The notes beneath the pieces were generated by a model. That model had not been told where the DNA came from, ran no database searches, and was given only the letters and a program-made list of their open reading frames with translations. From Haladaptatus cibarius D43 (lineage in GTDB: Archaea > Halobacteriota > Halobacteria > Halobacteriales > Haladaptataceae), in NCBI RefSeq assembly GCF_000710615.1, contig NZ_JDTH01000001.1, positions 248,001 to 312,000 on the forward strand: a DNA stretch of 64,000 nt, given 5' to 3'. The stretch's first letter is position 1, and every line of letters starts with the position of its first letter. Positions 42,352 to 52,795 of the stretch are shown here, piece by piece. The translations under genes were made by a program, and so were the position numbers.

Positions 42352-43569
42352 TCAGGCGTTTCCGTTGATTACGTCGGAAAGCTTCTGTCGGTCGAACAGT
42401 TGTTCTCCTTTCGGAATTTCCGGATACGGTTCGCCCGTCACATAGCCCGGCCACTCGCCGAACTGCTCGGGGTACAACTGCTTCGCCGTCATCTCCAACT
42501 GGAACAGATTCATAATCGGACCTTGATACCGCATTCCCGCGGCGTAGAATCGGTCGTTCTGAATCGCGGAGAGTTGCTGTCCGGCGGCGTGGTCTTCGAT
42601 TTGTTGTTGAATCTCGTCGAGGTAGTATCCCGGCGAGATTCCCCAGAGATGCAGGATAACGTCCGGGTCGGCTTCGAGCATCGTCTCGAAATCGACCGTT
42701 CCCCACAGGCTTCCCCAGTCTTCCTCTGCGAAGGCGTCCGTCGCACCCAGCGGGCGGGTGTCCGCCAGCCAGTAGCCGGGTTTGTTGAGGTGGTAGGTGA
42801 AAAACGACCCGTCGCTGTAGGTGACGCGCACTGCCGTCGGTCGCTCGCTTTCCGGCGGCAGGTTGTCCTCAATCGTCGTGAGCACGCCGCCGTAAATTTC
42901 CTTGAGCGCTTGATAACGTTCCTGTTCTTGGAACACCTCGGCGACTTTGCCGAACATCTCCCACAGTCCGTAGTACTGATACCCGTCGCGGTAGCCTTCC
43001 GGTGGGTTGTCGTGGGTTCCGCTGTAGAAGTTCCCGAACCACGGGCCGATGTTGTTTTGGATGTCCTCGATATCGGACTGCGACCAGTTGTTCTGCGTGG
43101 TGGCGTAGGCCGGATCGAGGAGATGAACGTCGCTGTCGAGTTGGTAGAGCAGTTCCTTGCTCAGTCCGTTTTCGAGTGGGTCGGGAAGCCCCTTCCATTC
43201 GAAGGAGACGCCGTCAAGTCGCTCGTAGTAGGTGTTCATCGTCTTGCCGGACATTTCGGGGACGTAAATCGAGTTTATCGAGTCTCCGTGCCCGAGTGCG
43301 ACGGCCATATCCGCGTACTGCGGAAAGAGGGAAAAGACATTCTCCGGAGCGCCGTCGAACTCGACTTCGCCCATCGGTGACATCGTCACCGAGTACGAAC
43401 CATTCGAATCCGTCGTTCCGCTCGTGGTACCGTCTCCTCCCGTTTCTTCGTCCGCTATCGGCTCCGAACCGTTGCTCGCACAGCCAGCCAGCAGGCTGCC
43501 GCCGATGAGGGCACCACTGCCCTTGATGTACTCACGGCGGGTCGGTATCTTCGGCGGTGTTCCAGACAT
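42352..43569 (-). CDS. Iron-siderophore-type ABC substrate-binding lipoprotein
   Basis: A 405-residue FepB/BtuF-type binding protein. It has a Tat signal 'PTRREYIKGSGALIGGSLLAGC' (RR at 11-12, lipobox Cys at about 30), an acidic/Gly/Ser tether (to about 58), then the cluster A-2 (type 3) fold with 'ENVFSLFPQYADMAVALGHGDSI' and 'DFETMLEADPDVILHLWG'. It would bind a ferric siderophore or haem/cobalamin-like chelate at the cell surface. Two TTTAGG-N4-CCTAAA boxes directly upstream indicate iron-dependent repression, which favours iron. No permease or ATPase is adjacent. Confidence 0.88.
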   Translation of the reverse strand: MSGTPPKIPTRREYIKGSGALIGGSLLAGCASNGSEPIADEETGGDGTTSGTTDSNGSYSVTMSPMGEVEFDGAPENVFSLFPQYADMAVALGHGDSINSIYVPEMSGKTMNTYYERLDGVSFEWKGLPDPLENGLSKELLYQLDSDVHLLDPAYATTQNNWSQSDIEDIQNNIGPWFGNFYSGTHDNPPEGYRDGYQYYGLWEMFGKVAEVFQEQERYQALKEIYGGVLTTIEDNLPPESERPTAVRVTYSDGSFFTYHLNKPGYWLADTRPLGATDAFAEEDWGSLWGTVDFETMLEADPDVILHLWGISPGYYLDEIQQQIEDHAAGQQLSAIQNDRFYAAGMRYQGPIMNLFQLEMTAKQLYPEQFGEWPGYVTGEPYPEIPKGEQLFDRQKLSDVINGNA

Positions 43570-43573
43570 ATGC

Positions 43574-43589
43574 TTTAGGCTTACCTAAA
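43574..43589. promoter_or_regulatory. Iron-box palindrome, proximal
   Basis: TTTAGG-CTTA-CCTAAA is a perfect 6-bp-arm palindrome, 5 nt upstream of the lipoprotein start codon. It matches the TTAGG...CCTAA type of DtxR-family iron regulators (Idr in halophiles). Confidence 0.75.
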
Positions 43590-43603
43590 CACAGACTTAT
43601 GAT

Positions 43604-43619
43604 TTTTGGTCTGCCTAAA
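43604..43619. promoter_or_regulatory. Iron-box palindrome, distal
   Basis: TTTTGG-TCTG-CCTAAA has one mismatch to the proximal box and is exactly 30 bp from it (centre to centre), about three helical turns. A TATA-like CATAAG (minus strand, about 43594-43601) lies between the boxes. Confidence 0.7.
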
Positions 43620-43708
43620 AACACTCAGATACGCTTCAGTTCCGATCTTTGAAACGGGTTCAAAACAGAGTATAGCCCTTTTTGCGGTCAAAATCCACAA
43701 CTTGCCGT

Positions 43709-44326
43709 TCACCCCATGAGATTGCTGATATTCATTCCAACGAAGAACAAGATTACAACTTCGTTGACAACCCACGAATTTTCGTTCATCCAATCCCGTG
43801 CCTTCGGCAGAAATTTTTCAGCACGATGACCAAACGCAAGTACCGTGAGCGACGGCAACGACAGAAACAGGAGCGTGAGTAAAACGAACGGAATGGAGTC
43901 CGACAGCGGACGATTATGTCCTGCGAGGTACGAGCCAACGGCGGACGACGTGAGGATGTCCGTCGGGAAAAACCCCAACAGAAGGAAGCCGAGTCTGAAC
44001 GAGAACCGTGGACTCGCTTTTTCTAGCTTTCCCATCCACTTCGGCGGCTCCGACTCCTCCCGATTCAGATACACGTAAACCATGGCAACGAGAAGGAGAA
44101 CGAGAACGATGACGTGAAGTGTGTCGTTCGACGCTCCTTCGGAGGTTGCGCCGTCACCGAGCAGGTATGCGACTGCGGTGACGAGTGAAATCGAGATGAA
44201 CGCCCCGAACACGTATGCGGCGGAGTTCCGCCGCCAGTTTTCACTCGTGGCGAGGAAGATAGTGCTGAGGATTTGTGGTCCTGCGACCATCACGAACGCT
44301 AACGGAAGGATTTCCAAAACGGTCAT
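43709..44326 (-). CDS. GAP/LysE-superfamily-like membrane exporter
   Basis: A 205-residue protein with six hydrophobic helices (about 5-25, 38-58, 70-88, 108-128, 145-165 and 182-202). The N-terminus 'VLEILPLAFVMVAGPQILSTIFLATSENW' and the 'PTDILTSSAVGSYL' motif resemble the GAP (sulfolipid-addressing/peptidoglycolipid exporter) branch of the LysE superfamily. Possible cargo is a lipid or amino acid. It is alone; the 139-bp flank to the iron lipoprotein gene contains that gene's promoter. Confidence 0.7.
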   Translation of the reverse strand: MTVLEILPLAFVMVAGPQILSTIFLATSENWRRNSAAYVFGAFISISLVTAVAYLLGDGATSEGASNDTLHVIVLVLLLVAMVYVYLNREESEPPKWMGKLEKASPRFSFRLGFLLLGFFPTDILTSSAVGSYLAGHNRPLSDSIPFVLLTLLFLSLPSLTVLAFGHRAEKFLPKARDWMNENSWVVNEVVILFFVGMNISNLMG

Positions 44327-44663
44327 GCTGTGACCTGTACTCCTGTGACTCTGCTTGTTTGTCTGCTATCCCACACTCTTGCTGGCTCATTACTGTCAGC
44401 TTCCCCCATAACTCCACTACGCTACGCCAGCGAACCCTATCAGCCTACCGTCCAACTCGGCTCACACCGATTTGATATAGCGACCAAGAATTTATTGAGT
44501 AGAAAGCGAGAAACACTGCTGGAATCGTCATTCCCTGAAAAACGCCGTTTTCCCGGTTTCTCGGTGGGGTTTGAGAAATAGACGACGGAACAACAGTCGC
44601 CGCTACCAAGTCCAGCATCCGAAAAATCACATCTCGTTGCCGCCGAATCGTTCGCCCGACGGA
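44327..44663. other. 337-bp intergenic gap
   Basis: Between the GAP-like gene (reading away) and the end of alaS. I see no convincing gene; a 61-codon minus frame (44445-44630) lacks conservation signs. A short AAAACGCCGTTTT palindrome lies at about 44538-44550 and may mark the alaS transcript end. Confidence 0.5.
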
Positions 44664-47435
44664 TTATGCGTTTTTGGCCTGCTGAAGCACGTCCGGAGCG
44701 TCCTCCAGCGCGTCGTCTAACTTGTCGGCGTCGGGACCGCCGCCCTGCGCGAAGTCGGCCGGGCCGCCCCCGCCACCGCCGACGCGGGAGGCGAGTTCGC
44801 CGACGACCTCCCCGGCGTTCAGCGAGACGCCGTCCGGCACTGCAACGACGAACTGCGCGCCGTCGGCACCGCTTCCGATGACCGCGATTCTGCCGTCCTC
44901 GGCCATCGCGTTCGCGGTTGCACGGAGCTCGTCCATGTCGGCGTCGATTCGCTGAATTACGGCAGTCGTGTCGCCGACTTCGACTTCCTCGCCGCCGCCG
45001 GAACCACTGGCACGGGCCTCGGCGAGTTGCTCTTTTAGGTTCTCGATTTGCTTGCCGCGAGCCTTCCACTCCTCGAAGAATCGCTCCGCAGTCTCCGGAA
45101 CGGCAGGCGGCGCAACGTCGAGGACGTCCGCGGCGGACTGGAGGTAGTCGTCGGTCTGTTGGGTCGCCTCGATAGCGGCGTCACCGGCGGCGAAGGTGAG
45201 TCGTTCGACCCCGTCCTGCACGCGCTCGGTGTTCAGCAGTTTAATACAGCCGACATCGCCGGTTCGACGGACGTGAGTCCCACCGCAGGCCTGCACGTCC
45301 TCCGCGACGTGAATGAGTCGGATGTTCGTGCCGGCGGGAATACCTCCTTGATAGAGGTCGAAACCGAACTCCTCTTCGGCTTCGTGGCGGTTCGGCCACT
45401 CCTGTTGTACCGTCGTGTTCTCCATGACGATTTCGTTGGCCAGCAGTTCGATTCGCTTCGCTGTTTCGCCGTCGATTCGCTCGTAGTGACGAACGTCGAT
45501 GCGCGAACTGTCGGTTCCCTTCTGCGCACCAGCCTGCCGGATGTGGTCGCCGAGCACCTGCCGAGCCGCGTGGACGACGATGTGCGTCGCCGTGTGGTGG
45601 CGCATGAGTCGGCGACGGCGCTTGGGGTCGATTTTTCCGCGAACGATTTCGCCCTTATCGACCGGTTCGTCGGTGCAGTGAAGCACGACGCCGTTTTCGA
45701 TTTGCGTGCCGGTGACGGACACCGTCTTCTCGTCCGTCGAAAGCGACCCGTGGTCGCCCGGTTGGCCACCGCCTTCGGGGTAGAACATCGTCTGGTCGAG
45801 GACGACATCGTAGCCGTCCTCGCGCTCGAACACGTCCAAGACGACGGCTTCGAAGTCGGTTCGGTACTGGTCTTCGTAGTACAGCCGCTCCGTTTTCGGA
45901 AGGTCGTTGAGTCTCTCGTCCGTCGATTGCTCCTCCTCGAATGCCTGCCCGCCGTCGTGACGGTCGGCGACGAGGCTGTAGAAGTCGTCCGGAACCTCGA
46001 CGGCAACGCCGAACTCGTCGGCGATTTCCTCGACCATGTCCGGTTGAAGGCCGTGAGAATCGTACAATTCCACGAGGGTCGATGTTGGGATGGACTTGTC
46101 TTCCTCGGCGTGCTGTTTGGCGATTCGTCGAACGCGGCGACCGCCCTGTTCGAGCGTCTCGCGGTATTTCTCGACTTCCGTCCGGACGATGTCGCGGATG
46201 GTGTCGCGGTTGTCGTAATCGAGTCGCTCGGCCTGCATATCCACGAGTTCGTCCAGCGGGGCATCGACGCCGACATTGTCACAGAGGCGCTTCGTTCGGC
46301 GGAGCACCATTCTGGCGAGATAGCCCGTCGAGACGTTGCTCGGGACGATTCCGTCGCCGAACATGTAGGCCATCGTCCTGCTGTGGTCGGCGATGGCGTA
46401 GATGGTTTCGAGCGGTTCCACCAGCGTTTCGAGTTCGCCCGTGGTGACGCCGAGTTTGTCCGCGATGTTGTCGCGGGCGGCCTCCATATCTTCGGCCTCG
46501 TCAATGTCCATGTGGCCCGCGAGTTTCGCGGCGCGGTGGACGATTTCTTCTTCCGATTCTGTGTGCTCGATACCGGCGTTCTCTTTGAGGAACGCAATCA
46601 TGTCGGGGTAGACCGCTTCGTAGACGGTCGGGGTTCCCTGACTCATCCACGTCCAGCGTTCGAGTCCGTACCCGGTGTCCACGATGTACGTGTCCATCGG
46701 CGAGTAGCGGTTGCCGTCCTTGAGTTCGTACTCGCCTTCAGGGTCTTGTTCCATCGACATGAAGACCAGCGTGGCGAGTTCCGCACCCTTGTAGATGACT
46801 TCGATTGCGGGGCCTGCGTTGCCGCCGCCGACCCACGGGTCTTCGATGTAGGTGATTTCCTCCAAATCCGCGCCGACCGATTCGAACAGTTCGTCGCAGT
46901 AGGCGACGGTTTGGTCTTTCCAGTAGACTTCTCCCTCGTAGGCGTACTCCTTCTCGGCATCGTCGCGGACGTTGAAGGCGTGATGGGCCATCATCTCGAA
47001 GGCCATCGTGTGCCGTCCCGTCTTACCGACGTTGTCGATGTCCTGCATCCGGATGCAGGGCTGACTGATGGTCAGCGGGTTGGCTGGTGGCGGCGTTTCG
47101 CCGCTCGTGACCAGCGGTTGGAAGTCGTAAATCGACGCTTGGGTCAGCAGTACGTCGTCGCGCCAGCGGTTTGCGGCGACTGGATAGGGGTCGATTCGTT
47201 CGTGGTCGCGCTCTTCGAAAAAGGAGAGGAACACCTCTCGCATCTCCGACAGCGTGTACTCCTCGTCGAAACCGGGGTCGTCGATGAATCCGTACTCCTC
47301 ACACGGCGGTTCACCGCAGGTTTCTTGGTCGTGGTCGCGCGTCCAGAAGTGCACTCCGCACTCGGTGCATTCCTTTCGCACAAAATCGTTTTCCTCGAAA
47401 TAATCGAGGCGGTACTCCTCCTCGAGTTCACTCAT
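44664..47435 (-). CDS. alaS: Alanyl-tRNA synthetase
   Basis: A 923-residue class II synthetase charging tRNA-Ala. It has an archaeal N-terminal extension with CTECG...CGEPPC zinc-type cysteines (about residues 23-45), the catalytic core (about 60-450), an editing domain with '[17 protein letters not shown]' (about 610) and '[13 protein letters not shown]' (about 710), and a C-terminal DHHA1 domain with '[15 protein letters not shown]' (about 890). All editing zinc ligands are visible. I chose the ATG ending at 47435; longer readings run into the end of the upstream ABC permease gene. Confidence 0.96.
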   Translation of the reverse strand: MSELEEEYRLDYFEENDFVRKECTECGVHFWTRDHDQETCGEPPCEEYGFIDDPGFDEEYTLSEMREVFLSFFEERDHERIDPYPVAANRWRDDVLLTQASIYDFQPLVTSGETPPPANPLTISQPCIRMQDIDNVGKTGRHTMAFEMMAHHAFNVRDDAEKEYAYEGEVYWKDQTVAYCDELFESVGADLEEITYIEDPWVGGGNAGPAIEVIYKGAELATLVFMSMEQDPEGEYELKDGNRYSPMDTYIVDTGYGLERWTWMSQGTPTVYEAVYPDMIAFLKENAGIEHTESEEEIVHRAAKLAGHMDIDEAEDMEAARDNIADKLGVTTGELETLVEPLETIYAIADHSRTMAYMFGDGIVPSNVSTGYLARMVLRRTKRLCDNVGVDAPLDELVDMQAERLDYDNRDTIRDIVRTEVEKYRETLEQGGRRVRRIAKQHAEEDKSIPTSTLVELYDSHGLQPDMVEEIADEFGVAVEVPDDFYSLVADRHDGGQAFEEEQSTDERLNDLPKTERLYYEDQYRTDFEAVVLDVFEREDGYDVVLDQTMFYPEGGGQPGDHGSLSTDEKTVSVTGTQIENGVVLHCTDEPVDKGEIVRGKIDPKRRRRLMRHHTATHIVVHAARQVLGDHIRQAGAQKGTDSSRIDVRHYERIDGETAKRIELLANEIVMENTTVQQEWPNRHEAEEEFGFDLYQGGIPAGTNIRLIHVAEDVQACGGTHVRRTGDVGCIKLLNTERVQDGVERLTFAAGDAAIEATQQTDDYLQSAADVLDVAPPAVPETAERFFEEWKARGKQIENLKEQLAEARASGSGGGEEVEVGDTTAVIQRIDADMDELRATANAMAEDGRIAVIGSGADGAQFVVAVPDGVSLNAGEVVGELASRVGGGGGGPADFAQGGGPDADKLDDALEDAPDVLQQAKNA

Positions 47436-47487
47436 TCTTGGTAGTTTGTCGCCCATCGGTGCGTAAAACAGTTCCGCAAGGGCGCGA

Positions 47488-49140
47488 TCAGCCGAGAACG
47501 TACCTATCGAACTTTCGCACCGTGTAGCGGTATGCGAGGGGTGGTACGACCACGCCGAGGAAGACGGCGACCACACCGCCGACGATTCGAATGGTCGGCG
47601 GCGGGAGCACAATCGGTTGCCAAAGGAGGGACGACCAGAACGAAATGACGTTCGAAACCATCGCGGCACCTGCTGGAACCGCTGCAACCGCCGTCCCGGC
47701 GAATCCCGCCAATAGCAAAATCGTGTAGAACGCGAACGCCGATTTGCTCGGGACGACCACGCGCCTGCTCCGCGTCACGCGAACCGAACTGAACCGCGGA
47801 AACACGGTGCCGATTGCGAGCGCGACCACGGTTCCAGCGACGCCGAGCAGGGCGCTTCCCACCGTCAACCCGACCCAGTTTTCGAGCGCGAGCGGACTCA
47901 GTACGCCCGCAACCGCGGTTGCGACGACTACGAACGGAAGCCCAATCAGCGTCACCGCGAGGACGTGTCCACGGACGAACTCCCCGCCGCGAATCGTGGA
48001 CGTGATGGTCACCGGGAGCATTGCACCCTCGTCACCCAGTGGATTGAGCGCCGTCGCCCCGATTGCCCACGCGCCGTACAGCGCGATTGAGATGGCCAGA
48101 AAATCCGAGACGGTTCCCGTTTGAACCGCCCCCTGAAGCGGCGCGGTCATAAAGAACACGGGGTAGACGACGTAGAGCAGTCGAAGGGGGGCGCGTTTCG
48201 TCCGCCGCCAGACGTTCGCCGTGACGGTTCGGGTCGGGCGCGAAACGAATCCGGCGAGGAAGTCGGCGCTCGACTCGTCGGAATCGTATTTTTTGTTCTC
48301 CACTTGGACTTGGTCACCGTACCAGAGCCACGTCGCAGTTCGAATGTCGAGCGACACCAACACCGGAATCGTCACTGCGACGAACGCAACCGCACCGCCG
48401 ACGCGAGGAAGTGAGACGGAGATTCCCGGAATCCCGAGCATGAACACGTCACCGAGCCACGCGGTCGGCACGTCTTGCAACAGGCCTCCCAGCATTGTCA
48501 TCACGCGACCGAGCGCGTTCGACAGGATGGCCGCCATGTACACTGCGAACCCGGCAACCGCGATGACGGATTTGTACTGCGTGAGCAGTTCAGACCGCGC
48601 GAACGCGACTTTGAGAAGTACCCCCACGATGTGGCCCGCCAGAATCGCAGTCGTGAACAGACCCAGCATTGCGAGGACGATTGTTATAAAGGCAGTTGGC
48701 GTCCCGAGCGCCACGCTCCACGCCGCGCTTATCGAGAGCAGTGGCAGCGCCACGACCGAACCGATTCGGGCAACCTCCGCGAGAACGAGGCCACCAACTG
48801 CATCCCGTGCAGGAACCGTGGTTAGCATTCCTGCCTCGTTGTCGATGCGACCGGTTTTTCCGACTGCCCTCGCCACCACGAGTGCCGTGATGGAAAGCCA
48901 CGCGACGGCGAGGCCGCTGCGTGCGAAATCGAGGAGCGGAAGCGAATCCGGAAGTTGGTCGATTTGGCCACCGAACCGGTACGCGACGTAGGAACCGCCC
49001 AGCGTCGGGCCGCCGACGAAGACGAGCAGGAAGAAGGCGAATCCCAACAACTGCACCGGATTTTTCAGCATAGCGCGGATGCTCCGCCGGTACTCTATTT
49101 TGGCGATGCTGGCGCTCCGCCGAAGGTTCGGCCAGTTCAT
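47488..49140 (-). CDS. ABC transporter membrane protein (ABC-2-like)
   Basis: A 550-residue integral membrane protein with about twelve hydrophobic helices in two halves, the layout of haloarchaeal ABC-2-type exporter membrane subunits. A cytoplasmic N-terminal amphipathic stretch '[25 protein letters not shown]' (about 8-32) and a long cytoplasmic loop (about 255-320) are visible. It overlaps the ATPase gene upstream by 4 nt (ATGA), so the two form an export pair. Substrate unknown. Confidence 0.82.
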   Translation of the reverse strand: MNWPNLRRSASIAKIEYRRSIRAMLKNPVQLLGFAFFLLVFVGGPTLGGSYVAYRFGGQIDQLPDSLPLLDFARSGLAVAWLSITALVVARAVGKTGRIDNEAGMLTTVPARDAVGGLVLAEVARIGSVVALPLLSISAAWSVALGTPTAFITIVLAMLGLFTTAILAGHIVGVLLKVAFARSELLTQYKSVIAVAGFAVYMAAILSNALGRVMTMLGGLLQDVPTAWLGDVFMLGIPGISVSLPRVGGAVAFVAVTIPVLVSLDIRTATWLWYGDQVQVENKKYDSDESSADFLAGFVSRPTRTVTANVWRRTKRAPLRLLYVVYPVFFMTAPLQGAVQTGTVSDFLAISIALYGAWAIGATALNPLGDEGAMLPVTITSTIRGGEFVRGHVLAVTLIGLPFVVVATAVAGVLSPLALENWVGLTVGSALLGVAGTVVALAIGTVFPRFSSVRVTRSRRVVVPSKSAFAFYTILLLAGFAGTAVAAVPAGAAMVSNVISFWSSLLWQPIVLPPPTIRIVGGVVAVFLGVVVPPLAYRYTVRKFDRYVLG

Positions 49141-49874
49141 TGGGACACCGCTTTTTCTTCCTCGCTCGTCACGTCGAGGAACACGTCTTCGAGCGACTGC
49201 TCTTGCTCCGCGCGGTGGGTAAGTCGCTCCGGCGAATCTTCCGCGACGAGAGTTCCGTCGTGAAGCACGCCGACGGTGTCGGCGAGTTCCTCCACCACGG
49301 GAAGGATGTGCGTCGAGAGGAAAACCGTCATTCCGTCATCGGTGAGTTCCGAGATGAGCTCGCGCACGGTTCGCGCGGCGCGGGGGTCAAGTCCAGATGT
49401 CGGTTCGTCCAAGAAGACGAGTTCGGGTTCGTGGAGGATGGCCTGAATCAGCGCCGTCTTCTGTTTCATCCCTTTCGAGTAGGTGCTGACGCGCTCGTCC
49501 GCATCGTCGGCGAGGTCGAAGCGGTCGAGCAGGGTGGTGATTCGTTCCTCCGCATCCACGTCGCGCAGTCCGGCGACGTATCGCAACTGTTCACGAGCGG
49601 TGAGTTCGTCGTACAGCGGTGGTTCCTCTGGCAGAAACCCGATGCGGGAAACAACGTCGTCGCGGTTTTCGATGGACTGTCCGGCGATTCGCGCGGTGCC
49701 GCTCGTCGGCCGGGTGAGCGTCGTCAGCATTCGCATGGTGGTCGTTTTCCCTGCCCCGTTCGGGCCGAGAAATCCATACACGGATTTCTCGGGAACGGTG
49801 AGCCGGAGGTCGGAAACGACGGTCGTATCGTCGAATCGTTTGGTCAACCCGTCGGTTTCGATGGCGGGCGTCAT
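49137..49874 (-). CDS. ABC exporter ATPase
   Basis: A 245-residue ATPase of the CcmA/NatA type with Walker A 'GPNGAGKTTTM' (about residue 38), signature 'YSKGMKQKTALIQAIL' (about 133), Walker B 'LVFLDEPTSGLD' and 'STHILPVVEEL'. The signature is SKGMKQK instead of SGGQ, normal for this export subfamily. Start at the ATG ending 49874; one six codons earlier is also possible. It is coupled to the membrane subunit downstream. Confidence 0.9.
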   Translation of the reverse strand: MTPAIETDGLTKRFDDTTVVSDLRLTVPEKSVYGFLGPNGAGKTTTMRMLTTLTRPTSGTARIAGQSIENRDDVVSRIGFLPEEPPLYDELTAREQLRYVAGLRDVDAEERITTLLDRFDLADDADERVSTYSKGMKQKTALIQAILHEPELVFLDEPTSGLDPRAARTVRELISELTDDGMTVFLSTHILPVVEELADTVGVLHDGTLVAEDSPERLTHRAEQEQSLEDVFLDVTSEEEKAVSQ

Positions 49875-49990
49875 CGGCTCGCCTCCGAGCACGGATGTTC
49901 GATAATGTAGAGGGTCGCAGTGTTGGGGACTGTTCGAGCCATGCTTCTGTGACTAGAGCGAACGGTAAAAAGTTCGACTGAAACTAATAT

Positions 49991-50185
49991 TCAGTTTACA
50001 ACTGTGTTTGATTTCTGTGTGTCGGATTCCCCGTCGAAATCGCGCTGGCTAGTGACTCTTTCGTTAACCGGTGATTCGCCACAACCCACACAGACGAAGG
50101 CATTTTCGACGGTCTGAACGACCGGGGCGTTACAGGTGATACATTTTATCTGTGCGTCTCTGACAGTTCTCGGATACCTGCCCAT
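49991..50185 (-). CDS. Small zinc-ribbon protein
   Basis: A 64-residue protein with two CxxC knuckles, CITC (about residue 15) and CVGC (about 32), spaced as in a zinc ribbon. A short basic N-terminus 'MGRYPRTVRDAQIK' precedes and an acidic/polar tail follows. A 106-codon reading from 50311 is open, but its extra 42 residues show no zinc-ribbon relation. Such mini ribbons are frequent in haloarchaea; function unknown. Confidence 0.58.
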   Translation of the reverse strand: MGRYPRTVRDAQIKCITCNAPVVQTVENAFVCVGCGESPVNERVTSQRDFDGESDTQKSNTVVN

Positions 50186-50318
50186 AACTCGTGGTTCGAG
50201 AGCACGAATCGTCAACCCCGCCGACCGTTTTCGCACTAATCCGTCGTTATTTACGTGAACGATTCGGAATTTGCCCGTTAGCGCGACCCTATCACGATTC
50301 GTCAGCTCCATCTTTCGG

Positions 50319-51293
50319 TTAGTTCAGCGCCAACGACGCCAACATCGCTTCGAGCTGGACTCGCTCGTTCGCGCCTTCCGTGATTCGGTAGTCCGCCTCG
50401 CCGACTCGTTCGAGGACGCGAACCGCATCTTCGTCGTCCAAGCCGAACTCCCAGACTGACCGGTGAAGTTGGTCGATGATGTCGCCGCCAGCCATCCCGC
50501 GTTCCGTAACCAACTCGTCCAGTTTGGAGCGTGCGCGGGTGAAATCGCCTTCGAGTGCGTCTTTCACCATCTCCTTGATGTCCTCCGGGCGGGCCGTGCT
50601 GGTGATGACGAAGACGCTCTCTTCGTCCACCGTTTCGCCCATGACCGCCGCGGCTTGGAGGGCGTTGATGGCTTTTCGCATGTCGCCGTCAGCGGCGTAA
50701 ACGAGCGCATTAACGCCATCTTCGGTCGTCTCAATTCCTTCTTCGTCGGCGATGTAGCGGATTCGCTCCGCCACCGCCTCGTCCGGAATCGGGCCGAACC
50801 GGAAGACTGCACAGCGGGACTGAATCGGGTCGATGATTTTCGAGGAGTAGTTACACGACATGATAAAGCGCGTCTTGTCGGAGAACTGCTCCATCGTCCG
50901 GCGGAGGGCGGCCTGCGCGTCGTTCGTCAGAGAGTCGGCCTCGTCCAAGAAGATGATTTGAAAATCCACCGCGCCGGGGTCGTGACGGGCGAAATTCTTG
51001 ATTTGGTCGCGCACCACGTCGATACCGCGCTCGTCGGAGGCGTTCAGTTCGAGAAAGTGCGTCTGCCAGTCGTCGCCGTACAGTTCCTTCGCGATGGCGA
51101 CCGCGCTGGTCGTCTTCCCGATTCCTGCCTGTCCGGAAAACAGCAGGTTCGGCAGGTCGTTTTTCTCGATGTAGCTCTGCAGTCGCGCCGTGATATCGTC
51201 GTGCCCAGCGACCTCGTCCAAGGTCTGTGGCCGGTACTTTTCGACCCAGATGGTGCCCCGCCCGGGAACGCTTTCCGTGTCGGCCTCGCTCAT
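50319..51293 (-). CDS. rfcS: Replication factor C small subunit
   Basis: A 324-residue AAA+ clamp-loader subunit that opens the PCNA ring with RfcL and ATP. It starts near '[19 protein letters not shown]', has Walker A 'GQAGIGKTT' (about residue 52), Walker B '[10 protein letters not shown]' (about 113), sensor 1 '[11 protein letters not shown]' and the arginine finger 'SRCAVFRF' (about 157). The C-terminal collar domain is complete. The ATG ending at 51293 begins directly before the conserved N-terminus; 35 upstream codons are rejected. No intein is present, unlike some halophile rfc genes. Confidence 0.95.
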   Translation of the reverse strand: MSEADTESVPGRGTIWVEKYRPQTLDEVAGHDDITARLQSYIEKNDLPNLLFSGQAGIGKTTSAVAIAKELYGDDWQTHFLELNASDERGIDVVRDQIKNFARHDPGAVDFQIIFLDEADSLTNDAQAALRRTMEQFSDKTRFIMSCNYSSKIIDPIQSRCAVFRFGPIPDEAVAERIRYIADEEGIETTEDGVNALVYAADGDMRKAINALQAAAVMGETVDEESVFVITSTARPEDIKEMVKDALEGDFTRARSKLDELVTERGMAGGDIIDQLHRSVWEFGLDDEDAVRVLERVGEADYRITEGANERVQLEAMLASLALN

Positions 51294-51430
51294 GTTCCAG
51301 CAGAGGCACCTATCGTTCTTAAAGTCCCCGAGACTCCGCGCCGCGGTAGCGAGTCGATTTCTGAAATCAATCCACGATTCCCGTGAACAACGAGCCAATT
51401 ACTTTCCCACCGGACAGCGACCGTTTCGCC

Positions 51431-52531
51431 ATGCGAGCGAAAGCGACACTCTTCGTCGTCTTCTTGCTCATCGTGACCCTTCCTGCCACCGCGGCGGCGG
51501 AACAGACGCGAACCGCTGGCACCGTCGTCGTCGCGGAAGGCGAAACCATCGACGACGACCTCTCGGCCACCGCCGGGAGCGTCGTCGTCCGCGGTACAGT
51601 AAACGGCGACCTCGAAGCCTTGTCCGGAAACGTCCTCATCGCCGAAACCGGAACCGTCTCCGGGGACGTGTCGGCGCTCGCCGGAAACGTCCGTATCGAG
51701 GGTACCGTCACTGGAAACGTCGAATCCGGCGGCGGGAACTTCGTCCTTGCGCAGACGGGCACGATTGGCGGGTCGCTCGAAGGAGCGGCAGGATACAGCC
51801 AACTGGCGGGAACTGTCGGAGGTGATGTCCAAATCGCTAGCGAGACGCTGGCAGTCACCGAGACTGCGACTATCGACGGTAATCTCGTCTACGACGCAGA
51901 GACGTTCGAGCGCGCACCAGGTGCAACCATCGGCGGAACGGTTCGACAGGACGAGTCGCTGGCCGACGTTGGCCCGACGCCCGTTTCTCAAATTCCCGAC
52001 TGGGTCGGCACGCTCTATGGGTTCTTCGTGAATCTCCTCTTGGGCGTTCTCCTGCTGGCGATATTCCCGAGGTTTTCGGACGGAGTCGCGGAACGGGCGC
52101 GAGGTGAACCCCTGTTCTCGGCAGGTGTTGGCCTGCTCCTGCTCATTCTGGTGCCAATCGCACTCGTTCTCTTCGCCATCACCATCATCGGCATCCCGAT
52201 TTCGCTCCTCGGAGCGTTGCTGTTTGGCATCGTGCTGTGGATAGGGGCCGTCTACGGTTCTCTCACGGTCGGCGTTTGGTTGTTATCGCTCGCCGATAGA
52301 GAAAATCGGTGGCTCGCACTGCTCGTGGGTCTGCTGGGCGTTGCGATTTTCACTCAAATTCCCATATTCGGCGGACTCGTCCAGTTCCTCGTCCTGTTGC
52401 TCGGTTTGGGCGCGCTGGCGATAGCAGTCCGGGTACGCTACGGGGGCCGACGAACCACGCCGGAGTACGCGGGCCCAGAGGATACAGAACCAGCAGACAC
52501 GGGCGCTGACGACGAATCGACCGTCGCGTGA
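51431..52531 (+). CDS. Exported bactofilin-like (polymer-forming) membrane protein
   Basis: A 366-residue protein. It has a Sec signal peptide (residues 1-22, ending 'TAAAEQ'), then about 150 residues of 'GxVxGxVxxxSGxVxI' repeats typical of bactofilin right-handed beta-helices, for example 'SATAGSVVVRGTVNGDLEALSGNVLIAETGTVSGDV'. About four membrane helices (about 200-340) and an acidic tail follow. Bacterial bactofilins are cytoplasmic; here the signal peptide puts the beta-helix outside, so it may form an external scaffold. Start: ATG 51431; an in-frame GTG at 51383 would add 16 residues before the signal. Confidence 0.85.
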   Translation: MRAKATLFVVFLLIVTLPATAAAEQTRTAGTVVVAEGETIDDDLSATAGSVVVRGTVNGDLEALSGNVLIAETGTVSGDVSALAGNVRIEGTVTGNVESGGGNFVLAQTGTIGGSLEGAAGYSQLAGTVGGDVQIASETLAVTETATIDGNLVYDAETFERAPGATIGGTVRQDESLADVGPTPVSQIPDWVGTLYGFFVNLLLGVLLLAIFPRFSDGVAERARGEPLFSAGVGLLLLILVPIALVLFAITIIGIPISLLGALLFGIVLWIGAVYGSLTVGVWLLSLADRENRWLALLVGLLGVAIFTQIPIFGGLVQFLVLLLGLGALAIAVRVRYGGRRTTPEYAGPEDTEPADTGADDESTVA

Positions 52532-52597
52532 TGTGAAATCTTCTCTCTCACCATCGAACCCCGACACGCTGAAGGCGCGACGCTGGCAACAAAGGCC

Positions 52598-52795
52598 ATG
52601 AACGTAACCGTCGAGGTGGTCGGCGAGGATTCCCACGAGTTCGACGTGGACGACGAAACCTACGCCGACCTCCTCTCGGAAGTCGGCCTCAGTCCTCACG
52701 AGGTGTCGGTGATGGTCGATGGCCGTCCCGTCCCCGAAGACCAACCGGTCGAAGCAGAACACGTCAAAGTCCTTAGGCTCATCAAAGGTGGATGA
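52598..52795 (+). CDS. samp2: Ubiquitin-like small archaeal modifier SAMP2
   Basis: A 65-residue beta-grasp protein ending in the diglycine 'LRLIKGG', needed for adenylation by UbaA and attachment to protein lysines or for sulfur relay to tRNA. The sequence 'MNVTVEVVGEDSHEF...ADLLSEVGLSPHEVSVMVDGRPVPEDQ' closely follows my memory of Haloferax SAMP2. There is no C-terminal extension after GG, so no protease is needed. It overlaps the GNAT gene by 4 nt (ATGA). Confidence 0.9.
   Translation: MNVTVEVVGEDSHEFDVDDETYADLLSEVGLSPHEVSVMVDGRPVPEDQPVEAEHVKVLRLIKGG

Noticed and set aside
44445-44630. 61-codon minus-strand ORF in the gap after alaS
   Set aside because: No domain, no ribosome site and mixed composition; probably chance.
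45048-47444. 798-codon plus-strand open frame opposite alaS
   Set aside because: It is a codon-bias shadow of alaS: no recognisable domain, low-complexity Val/Asp/Phe runs, and alaS motifs on the other strand are complete. The same applies to 26924-28726 (opposite thiP) and 2643-4091 (opposite glyS).
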